A DNA stretch of 12,765 bases from JAWLCQ01 sp041687095 (GTDB lineage: Bacteria > Planctomycetota > Phycisphaerae > SM23-33), in the NCBI GenBank assembly GCA_041687095.1, contig JAWLCQ010000148.1:1-12765 (forward strand), given 5' to 3'. A program made the translations under genes and the position numbers. Positions 6,981 through 12,714 of the stretch are shown here, in pieces. Every line of letters starts with the position of its first letter. Within the stretch, counting starts at the first letter, position 1. Below the pieces are notes generated by a model. The model did no database searches. It was not told where the DNA came from and worked only from the letters and a program-made list of their open reading frames with translations.

Positions 6981-7826
6981 GTGAAGTACCAGTTGCTTGC
7001 CTTGGACATTGACGGAACGCTGATTGGCCCCGACCAGATCGTGCCCCCGGACACGGTCGCCGCCATCGCCGACGCCCGCGCCGCCGGGATCCGGGTGGTC
7101 CTGGCGACAGGGCGGGTGCTGGGCGAGACGCTGCCGGTGTGGCGGCAGCTCGGAGTGACGGGGCCCTGCGAGCCCCTGGTGCTCTCCAGCGGGGCGCAGG
7201 TCTCCGAACCCGACACCCGCCGCACGCTCTTCCATCAGCCCGTGGACCGGCTCGCCGCACAGGAATTCGCCGAGGCCCTCGCCGCCGAGGGCCTCTCGAC
7301 GGTGGCGGCCGTCGATTCCTGGCGGTGCGGGTTCGACTTCTGCATCGCCGAGTCCCGCGACGTCGCCACGCTCCGCCGCGACTGGTTCGAGAAGGCGGCC
7401 CTGGACGTGCGGCCCGTGGGCCGCTTCCATGGCAACGGGGAGGCCCCGACGGTGCTGCGGCTGATCGGGGTGTGCCCGCCTGAGCAGGCCTCCCCCCTGC
7501 TGGCGGCGTTGCAGGAGCGATTCGCCGGCCGCCTGCACATGCGGGCGATTCGCGCGATCAACTATGGGCTGATGCTCATCGAGGCGTTCGCCCCCGAGGT
7601 GGACAAGCTCGCCGGGCTGGCCTACGTGGGGCAGGCGTGGCGGATCGCCCCGGCCCGCATGGCCGCCGTCGGGGACGACTGCAACGACCTGGGCATGATC
7701 CGCGGGTGCGGGCTGGGCGTCGCCTCCCCCCACGCCACCGACGAGGTCCGGGCAGCGGCCGATCACATCGCCGAAACCGGCCTGGCGCAGTTCATCCGCG
7801 AACTGATCGACGGGCGGTTCGGCTGA
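6981..7826 (+). CDS. HAD-superfamily hydrolase, Cof-like (IIB) phosphatase
   Basis: The 281-residue cytoplasmic protein belongs to the HAD phosphatases, probably acting on sugar phosphates or similar small metabolites. All four HAD motifs are seen: DIDGT with nucleophile Asp9 and acid/base Asp11; LATGR (41-45); Lys209 in EVDKLAGL; and GDDCND (231-236). A large cap domain lies between motifs II and III, as in Cof-type (IIB) enzymes. The length is typical. It starts with GTG; GGAG at 6971-6974 lies 6 nt upstream. The N-terminus MKYQLLALDIDGT confirms this start. It is transcribed alone and converges on the Gfo/Idh gene. The substrate cannot be assigned. Confidence 0.93.
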   Translation: MKYQLLALDIDGTLIGPDQIVPPDTVAAIADARAAGIRVVLATGRVLGETLPVWRQLGVTGPCEPLVLSSGAQVSEPDTRRTLFHQPVDRLAAQEFAEALAAEGLSTVAAVDSWRCGFDFCIAESRDVATLRRDWFEKAALDVRPVGRFHGNGEAPTVLRLIGVCPPEQASPLLAALQERFAGRLHMRAIRAINYGLMLIEAFAPEVDKLAGLAYVGQAWRIAPARMAAVGDDCNDLGMIRGCGLGVASPHATDEVRAAADHIAETGLAQFIRELIDGRFG

Positions 7827-7827
7827 T

Positions 7828-7854
7828 CCCCTCTCGGCCTTTGAGAGATCGGGG
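7828..7854 (+). other. Hairpin just after the HAD gene
   Basis: CTCTC (7831-7835) pairs with GAGAG (7843-7847) around the loop GGCCTTT. CCC/GGG extends the stem after a 3-nt bulge. It begins 1 nt past the stop codon. There is no T-run, so it may stabilise the mRNA end rather than terminate transcription. The 14-mer TCTCGGCCTTTGAG also occurs at 6303-6316 in the leader of the PEP-CTERM gene. Confidence 0.4.
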
Positions 7855-7933
7855 TGTCGTCAGGAACTCCGCGCGATCCCACCGACACAGTCGGTGGGCT
7901 TGGTAAAACCGCTCCCTGTTCCCCGAGTTCCCT

Positions 7934-8094
7934 GGTTCCCGGTTCCCGGTTCCCGGTTCCTGGTTCCTGGTTCCCGGTTCCGGGTTCCTGGTTCCTGGTT
8001 CCCGGTTCCGGGTTCCCGGTTCCGGGTTCCCGGTTCCGGGTTCCCGGTTCGGGGTCCCTATTCCCTATTGCCTATTCCCTATTCCCTGGTGCCT
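7934..8094. repeat. Element D: 23 in-phase heptamers
   Basis: A tandem array of 7-nt units runs without a phase break. Seventeen units are of GGTTCCN type (7934-8052). Six follow of type GGTCCCT, ATTCCCT, ATTGCCT or GGTGCCT (8053-8094). Looser copies precede it from about 7912. It is one-armed: no complementary GGGAACC arm is present. The ATTCCCT/ATTGCCT block is the complement of words in element G. It fills the gap between the convergent HAD and Gfo/Idh genes and ends 7 nt before the latter's stop codon. A 7-nt unit cannot be a peptide repeat in a single frame, so the PVPGS-like open frames across it are spurious. Confidence 0.95.
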
Positions 8095-8101
8095 TCCCTC
8101 G

Positions 8102-9154
8102 CTACTTCCCCGTCAGCAGGCGGACGTACTGGCGGGCGACCTTGAGATCCTCGATGGCCTCGTGGGCTTCGCAGGGCGGGGCGATCTCCCCGCGGATGGC
8201 CGCGACGAAGTTGAACGCCTGTTGGCGCATGGCGTGCATCCACGGCAGCGTGGGCGTGGTGCGGAGGGGCGTGGCACCCTGGCCCGGATCGCGGTAGACC
8301 GAGACCGTCCCGCAGCGGTTGTGCGCCAGCGGGGCCGGGAGGCGCAGGTCCACGTACCCGCGCTCGAACGTCACCATCGCCGACTCCTCCCACTCGATGC
8401 TCGTGGCGTACGTCGCCATCTCGATCGTCCCGCACACCCCGCTGTCGCTGTGGGCGACCAGCAGGACGCCCGAGGGGTCCGCGTAGCTCACCGTGTACGC
8501 CTCGCCCAGCAGGTGGCGGAGCAGATTGACCTGGTGGATGTAGTAGTTCACGAACGAGACGTAGCGGTTCCACGTGGGCTCGTCCATGTCCGACGCCTTG
8601 GGGTCCCAGGCGGCGTTCTCGAGCTTCTCGTCCGTGCCGAGCATGCCGACGAACCCGGCGGCGATCCAGTCGCCCGGGGGCATGACGAGGCGGACGTACT
8701 TCATCTTCCCCAGTTCGCCGCTCGCCTTGAGGGCGTCGATCTCGCGCTTGGCGTACATCGTCGCGGGGTCCGACCGCTTGTGGTAGCCCACCATGTGCCA
8801 CGTGCCCGCCGCGTCGAGGGCGGAGAGCATCCGCTCGCCCACCTCGATGCTCGCGGCGAGGGGCTTTTCGGTCATCACCGGCACGCCGGCCTGGTACAGG
8901 TCGGGGGCGAGCACGCCGTGGCGGGTGAAGGGCTGGGAGGCGACGATCCCGTCGAGCTTCTCCGCGGCGAGCATCTCCTCGTGCGTGCGGTAGACCCGCG
9001 GGATCCCGTACCGCTGGGCCACCTTCTTGCCGAGCCCCTCGCGGACCTCGGCGAGGGCGACGACCTCGCACCCGTCCACCGTCACGAAGTTCCGAAGGTG
9101 GGCGCACTGGCCCATCGACCCGACGCCGACGAATCCGATCTTCACCGTATCCAT
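8102..9154 (-). CDS. Gfo/Idh/MocA-family NAD(P)-dependent oxidoreductase
   Basis: The 350-residue protein is of the glucose-fructose oxidoreductase/inositol dehydrogenase family, which oxidises or reduces sugars and cyclitols with NAD(P). The N-terminal Rossmann domain shows GFVGVGSMG (nucleotide loop 10-15). Catalytic Lys97 lies in TEKPL, and the substrate-side helix motif YIHQVNLLRHLLG (205-217) is present with His207. There is no signal peptide, so it is cytoplasmic. GAGGAG lies 7 nt before the ATG, and a hairpin directly precedes that site. It is downstream of the FG-GAP gene on the same strand, 178 nt away, with repeat element F between them; co-transcription is possible but unproven. 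The exact substrate is unknown. Confidence 0.94.
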   Translation of the reverse strand: MDTVKIGFVGVGSMGQCAHLRNFVTVDGCEVVALAEVREGLGKKVAQRYGIPRVYRTHEEMLAAEKLDGIVASQPFTRHGVLAPDLYQAGVPVMTEKPLAASIEVGERMLSALDAAGTWHMVGYHKRSDPATMYAKREIDALKASGELGKMKYVRLVMPPGDWIAAGFVGMLGTDEKLENAAWDPKASDMDEPTWNRYVSFVNYYIHQVNLLRHLLGEAYTVSYADPSGVLLVAHSDSGVCGTIEMATYATSIEWEESAMVTFERGYVDLRLPAPLAHNRCGTVSVYRDPGQGATPLRTTPTLPWMHAMRQQAFNFVAAIRGEIAPPCEAHEAIEDLKVARQYVRLLTGK

Positions 9155-9161
9155 TGCCGTT

Positions 9162-9184
9162 CTCCTCGCTGCGATCGTCGCAGC
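9162..9184 (-). promoter_or_regulatory. Hairpin abutting the ribosome-binding site of the Gfo/Idh gene
   Basis: A perfect 7-bp stem GCTGCGA/TCGCAGC (9168-9174 with 9178-9184) with a 3-nt loop ends directly before GAGGAG (9162-9167) on the minus strand. It could influence ribosome access, hold back antisense folding, or be a chance inverted repeat. Confidence 0.4.
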
Positions 9185-9213
9185 ATCATGAGCGCCGAAG
9201 ACTACGAACCGAA

Positions 9214-9338
9214 GGTGAGAGGTCAGAGGTTAGAGGTTAGAGTGCCGGCGCCCCAGCTCGGTGGACATCATGAAGGTCGATCGAACCACCTCATGCGCCC
9301 GCTTCCTGACTCTCACCTCTCACCTCTAACCTCTAACC
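9214..9338. repeat. Element F: hairpin with four GGTNAGA heptamers per arm
   Basis: The left arm 9214-9241 reads GGTGAGA, GGTCAGA, GGTTAGA, GGTTAGA. The right arm 9311-9338 reads TCTCACC, TCTCACC, TCTAACC, TCTAACC, the same heptamer family in complement. The arms are separated by 69 nt. The right arm runs into the FG-GAP gene: its last heptamer contains that gene's TAG stop. Confidence 0.93.
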
Positions 9339-10451
9339 TTTCTGCGCCGTTCCCTCGGGCCCGAGGTTGCGGAACAGGAACAGCCCCTCCTTGCCCGGGG
9401 CCACGATGTCCAGGCGGCCGGTCCCGAAGAGGTCGGCGACGGCGAAGTGGATGCCCGTCCCCGACGCCTCCCCCGCCAGCCCATGGTCCACCACCTGCTT
9501 CATGAAGTGCTCCCCGTTCCACTTGAAGATGTACAGGCCCACGAGCTTCGTCTCCCCCTTGTCGTTGCCATTGTGCGCCCGGTATCGCGAGCCGGTCACC
9601 AGCTCGCACTCCCCGTCCCCGTCGATGTCCACCCACTGCAGGTCGTGGTACTGCGAGAACCACGGGTCGATGGGGTGCTGCACCCACACGCGGTTGCCGA
9701 ACGCGTCGCGCTTCTGCTCGTACCAGCTCAACCCGTACCCGTGCGCGCCGCCGACGATCAGGTCGTTCAGCCCGTCCCCGTTGACGTCCACCACCAGCAC
9801 CGGTACGCTCGCCGAGCCCAGGCGGAACTCCGGGTGGAACACCCAGGGATCCTCCAGCGGGTTCTCCGGGCACTCCCACCAGCCGTTGGTCTGCACGAGG
9901 TCCATGCGGCCGTTGCCGGCGATGTCCCCGCAGCCCAGCCCATGGCCGTTCGTCCCCCCATCGTTCTGCACCATCACACGGCGGAACTCCCCCGTCCCCT
10001 TGCCCGCCCCGTCGGTGAGGAGCTTGTAGAACCGCAGCGGCTCGTTGGGCGTGTTGGGGACGATCTCGGGGATCCCGCAGCCATCGATGTCCCACATGCG
10101 GGTGGTCTCGATGTGCTTGATCTCATCAACGACGTGGCTCGCCCACTCCTTGGACCCGTCGCCCTTGGGGTTCTGCCGCCAGACGAGCCCGCTGCTCCAG
10201 AACCCGCCCGTGAGGAAGTCCGTGTACCCGTCGCCGTCGACGTCCAGGGGCAGGACGGAGAAGTCGTTGTAGTACTCCCCCTGCACGTCCCCGTCGCAGA
10301 TCTTGTGCTTCGCCCAGGAGGGCCCCTCGTACCAGAACCCGCCGGACACGATGTCGGGCGTTCCGTCGTTGTTCACGTCGAAGACGCCCGCGGCCTCGAA
10401 CGCCTCGTCGCTGATCCGAATCCGCTCGAACTCGATCCGCCGAGTCTCCAT
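9333..10451 (-). CDS. FG-GAP/VCBS-like seven-repeat beta-propeller protein
   Basis: The 372-residue protein has seven copies of a DxxxDGxxDhh calcium-loop motif, starting near residues 25, 70, 121, 176, 222, 275 and 340 (for example DVNNDGTPDIV, DVDGDGYTDFL, DVNGDGLNDLI). They are spaced 45-65 residues apart, as expected for a seven-bladed propeller. The third (DIDGCGIPEIV), fourth (DIAGNGRMDLV) and seventh (DLFGTGRLDIV) are degenerate and may not bind calcium. Such proteins are usually secreted, but this one begins METRRIEFERIRISDEAF with no signal peptide. AAGGA lies 6 nt before the ATG, supporting this start. It may be a ligand-binding or carbohydrate-related protein. Its last codons and stop overlap element F. 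Confidence 0.88.
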   Translation of the reverse strand: METRRIEFERIRISDEAFEAAGVFDVNNDGTPDIVSGGFWYEGPSWAKHKICDGDVQGEYYNDFSVLPLDVDGDGYTDFLTGGFWSSGLVWRQNPKGDGSKEWASHVVDEIKHIETTRMWDIDGCGIPEIVPNTPNEPLRFYKLLTDGAGKGTGEFRRVMVQNDGGTNGHGLGCGDIAGNGRMDLVQTNGWWECPENPLEDPWVFHPEFRLGSASVPVLVVDVNGDGLNDLIVGGAHGYGLSWYEQKRDAFGNRVWVQHPIDPWFSQYHDLQWVDIDGDGECELVTGSRYRAHNGNDKGETKLVGLYIFKWNGEHFMKQVVDHGLAGEASGTGIHFAVADLFGTGRLDIVAPGKEGLFLFRNLGPEGTAQKG

Positions 10452-10519
10452 GGTCGATCCTTTCGCCCCCCGGCGCGCAGAACCCTACCACAAAGCGAGG
10501 GAGGGTCAAGAGCAATCCC

Positions 10520-10600
10520 GGAAGCGAGCAGGGATGCAGGAGATGCAGGGGATGGGAGAGGGGCAGGATTTCGGATTGCGGATTTGGGATTTCGGATTTG
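10520..10600. repeat. Element E1: nonamers followed by NNNGGAT heptamers
   Basis: A head GGAAGCGAGCAGGGATG (10520-10536) matches 15 of 17 bases of the head of element G at 12508. Four 9-nt units follow (GATGCAGGA, GATGCAGGG, GATGGGAGA, GGGGCAGGA; 10533-10568). Then come four heptamers in phase at 10570-10597 (TTCGGAT, TGCGGAT, TTGGGAT, TTCGGAT), the same word as element C. No complementary arm is present nearby. It lies upstream of the FG-GAP gene. Confidence 0.85.
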
Positions 10601-10680
10601 CGTGGTTGGCGGAGCGACGCCCCCGCCGCGGATGGGGCGGATCACGAGCGGGGATGGACGGCACAAACCGCTTCAGAACT
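10601..10680. other. Spacer without recognised content
   Basis: This 80-nt stretch lies between elements E1 and E2. I see no gene, clear hairpin or repeat in it. Confidence 0.4.
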
Positions 10681-10770
10681 CACCGCAAGGAACGCGGAGG
10701 ATGCAAAGAAGAGGAGGTCACCTGATGTCTGACCCACTCCCTCTTTGCGAGCTTTGCGGCCTTTGCGGTG
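10681..10770. repeat. Element E2: hairpin with three nonamers per arm
   Basis: The left arm is CAC then CGCAAGGAA, CGCGGAGGA, TGCAAAGAA (10681-10710). The right arm is CTCTTTGCG, AGCTTTGCG, GCCTTTGCG then GTG (10741-10770). The arms are complementary word by word. The 30-nt loop contains a further GGTCA/TGACC stem (10716-10720 with 10730-10734). It lies downstream of the second PEP-CTERM gene. Confidence 0.88.
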
Positions 10771-10827
10771 AAAGAGGCTCTGGGACAGACCTGAATGGCA
10801 AGCGCGCGCCGGACTTGCTGAGGGGGT

Positions 10828-10850
10828 CGCCAGTGGCTTGCCTTCTGGCG
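10828..10850 (-). other. Hairpin after the second PEP-CTERM gene
   Basis: CGCCAG (10828-10833) pairs with CTGGCG (10845-10850) around an 11-nt loop, 17 nt beyond the stop codon of the minus-strand gene. GGCAAGC/GCTTGCC offers an alternative wider pairing. There is no T-run, so terminator function is uncertain. Confidence 0.35.
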
Positions 10851-10867
10851 TTCGTTGGAGAAACCGT

Positions 10868-11779
10868 CTACGCCCGCCGACGACGGCGGACAGTGAGGGC
10901 GCATCCACCCGCCAGAAGCAGCGCGAGGGTTCCAGGCTCGGGCGTCGGAACGGCGACGAGGTCGGCGCGGAGGCCGCTGACGCCAAACTTGGCGGCCGTG
11001 GGGTGCACGTAGGTGTACCACCCGATCGCGTCGATGTCCGTGAAGGTCGAGCCCGAAACGCTGAACGCCGAGCCCGAGAAAATCACGTCGGTGTTCCCGT
11101 CGGCGAGGGCGTAGGGGGCCCACATCGTCGAGGCGACGTAGATCGAGGTGGTGACGTGGTTGGTAACGTCGTTATTGCCCCCGAGGGCGATCGGGGCCTC
11201 CGAGAGGTAGTACTGCCCGGCGTTGCGGACGAGGAACCGCCCACTCGCCGCCCAGCCGTTGAGCGTATCCACGCTGAGCGTACTGTCGGGGCCGGCCTGG
11301 TAGTGGTCGGCGGAGGCGTCGAACTGGGCGAGGTCGAAGACCACGGGCATGCCCGTGGTGGCATGGCGGGTGAGCCACCAGAGGTAGTCTCCGGCGGCGT
11401 TGTTGACGATCTTGAAGGCCTCGAAGGTGGCGCTGCTGCTGCCGGCGACGGCGAGGAACCCGCCGTGGAACGTCGGGCCCGTGTACCCGCTGGTGGGGTT
11501 GAGGGGGGCGGTCTCGCTGAAGGCGAGCGAGGCGACCTTATCCAGGGTGTCCCCGTCCCCGTTGACATCCGTCCCGCCATTGATGGCGCTCTCGGCGATG
11601 TAGCCCGCGGCGCGCGGGGAGTTGTTCAGCTCGGTGTCGGCCGACACGTGCCCTGTCCCGCCCCATAGCACGATGGGTGCCGCCTCCAGCGGCGCCGACA
11701 GGGCAGCCACCAGACCCAGAACCGGAATGTAGCGAACCCAAACCACAGGCAGAACCTTCCTCTCCGTCATCATTCCCAT
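10868..11779 (-). CDS. Second secreted PEP-CTERM sorting-domain protein, function unknown
   Basis: The 303-residue protein has an N-terminal signal peptide (MTERKVLPVVWVRYIPVLGL then AALSAPLEAA). Its C-terminal sorting tail is TPEPGTLALLLAGGCALTV followed by five arginines. The mature part contains one DVNGDGDTLDK calcium-loop-like motif near the N-terminus and no domain I recognise. It shares only the tail type with the PEP-CTERM protein at 4988-6277. The frame opens at a GTG (11791); ATGs at 11779, 11773 and 11770 are all possible, none with a good Shine-Dalgarno site. I list the first ATG. By family knowledge it is exported and processed by an exosortase. Confidence 0.87.
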   Translation of the reverse strand: MGMMTERKVLPVVWVRYIPVLGLVAALSAPLEAAPIVLWGGTGHVSADTELNNSPRAAGYIAESAINGGTDVNGDGDTLDKVASLAFSETAPLNPTSGYTGPTFHGGFLAVAGSSSATFEAFKIVNNAAGDYLWWLTRHATTGMPVVFDLAQFDASADHYQAGPDSTLSVDTLNGWAASGRFLVRNAGQYYLSEAPIALGGNNDVTNHVTTSIYVASTMWAPYALADGNTDVIFSGSAFSVSGSTFTDIDAIGWYTYVHPTAAKFGVSGLRADLVAVPTPEPGTLALLLAGGCALTVRRRRRA

Positions 11780-11813
11780 ACACTGTATCACGGAATCGCC
11801 AATCCGGCAACCC

Positions 11814-11858
11814 GCGGAAGGAAAGAAGCTTCCGCCGGGACCGCCTCACGCAGAGGCG
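11814..11858. promoter_or_regulatory. Two hairpins in the divergent intergenic region
   Basis: GCGGAAG/CTTCCGC (11814-11820 with 11829-11835, 8-nt loop) and CGCCTC/GAGGCG (11842-11847 with 11853-11858, 5-nt loop) lie between the second PEP-CTERM gene and the deaminase gene. The second, reading CTCACGCAGAGGCGTAAGG, looks like a single remnant of an iterated-word element. The promoters of both genes must lie in this 113-nt gap, but no clear boxes are seen. Confidence 0.45.
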
Positions 11859-11892
11859 TAAGGCGATCAGGGAAAGAGGAAGGAGTCCGCGC

Positions 11893-12471
11893 GTGCAACT
11901 GCCCGAGGTTACCCTCCGCCTGCCCGAATGGGTCTCGCCCCTCCTGCGCGAGCGGTTCGGGGACGGGCCAGCCATCCTGGAGGCCATCGAGGCCCGGGCC
12001 CGCCTCGCCATCGACCTCTCCCGCCGCAACATTGACGAAGGCACCGGGGGCCCGTTCGGGGCGGCCGTCTTCGAGCGCGACAGCGGGCGGCTGATCGCGG
12101 TGGGCGTGAACCTCGTCCTCGCGGGCCCCTGCTCCACCGCCCACGCCGAGATCGTCGCCCTCTCCCTCGCCCAGCGGCTCCTGGAGACGCACAACCTGTC
12201 CGCCCCTCCCCTGCCCGCGCACGAGTTGGTGACCTCCTGCGAGCCCTGCGCCATGTGCCTCGGGGCCGTCCCGTGGTCCGGCGTGCGGCGGCTGATCTGC
12301 TGCGCCCGCGACGAAGACGCCCGATCCGTCGGGTTCGACGAGGGCGATAAGCCCCCCGATTGGGTCCGGTCCCTGGAGCACCGCACCATCGCCGTCGTCC
12401 GCGACGTCCTCCGCGAACCGGCGAGCGAAGTCCTTCAGGCCTACGTTCGCTCCGGCGGGGAGGTCTACTGA
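11893..12471 (+). CDS. Cytidine-deaminase-superfamily nucleoside/base deaminase, guanine deaminase-like
   Basis: The 192-residue zinc deaminase probably acts on guanine or a related purine (purine salvage), in the cytoplasm. The zinc site is complete: HAE at 84-86 (His84 ligand, Glu86 proton shuttle) and PCAMC with Cys119 and Cys122. GGPFGA (52-57), Asn73 and the TSCEPCAMCLGA block resemble bacterial guanine deaminases more than tRNA adenosine deaminases, as does the terminal Tyr (SGGEVY). It is somewhat longer than the usual 155-165 residues because of an N-terminal extension of about 30 residues. The open frame reaches back to 11677, but AAGGAG at 11880-11885 lies 7 nt before GTG 11893, so that start is chosen. 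Other CDA-family substrates cannot be excluded. Confidence 0.88.
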   Translation: MQLPEVTLRLPEWVSPLLRERFGDGPAILEAIEARARLAIDLSRRNIDEGTGGPFGAAVFERDSGRLIAVGVNLVLAGPCSTAHAEIVALSLAQRLLETHNLSAPPLPAHELVTSCEPCAMCLGAVPWSGVRRLICCARDEDARSVGFDEGDKPPDWVRSLEHRTIAVVRDVLREPASEVLQAYVRSGGEVY

Positions 12472-12507
12472 CCCTCTCCCCTGCCGGGAACGGTTACCGC
12501 GAACCCA

Positions 12508-12675
12508 GGAAGCAAGCGGGGATGAACGCAGATGAACGCAGATGAGAAGAGGCAATAGGCACTGGGCAATAGGGACTAGAGCGAAGCGGAAACGAAGAGC
12601 GGTTTCGTTCGTCTCTCTCTTCCCCAGTGCCTGGTGCCTAGTCCGTGGTCCCTTCCTCCATCCGCGTTCATCTGC
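12508..12675. repeat. Element G: three-layer nested hairpin after the deaminase gene
   Basis: After the head GGAAGCAAGCGGGGATG, the outer stem uses 10-mers ATGAACGCAG (12522-12541). The segment 12528-12543 pairs with 12660-12675 at 15 of 16 positions. The middle layer has four heptamers per arm: AGGCAAT, AGGCACT, GGGCAAT, AGGGACT (12550-12577) against AGTGCCT, GGTGCCT, AGTCCGT, GGTCCCT (12626-12653). The core holds AGAGCGAAGCGGAAACG (12578-12594), nearly the word at 1899-1915 in element B. It sits between the deaminase gene and a possible convergent gene end. Confidence 0.92.
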
Positions 12676-12714
12676 ACTGCTAACCATTCATTTCTTCTCC
12701 TGTGAAGAAGATTT

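Noticed and set aside
7934..8094. CRISPR array
   Set aside because: Units are 7 nt with no spacers and no cas genes in the window.
7854..8297. Plus-strand frames encoding Pro/Gly/Phe-rich peptide repeats
   Set aside because: The peptide repeats come from the heptamer array read in frame, and the rest is antisense to the Gfo/Idh gene.
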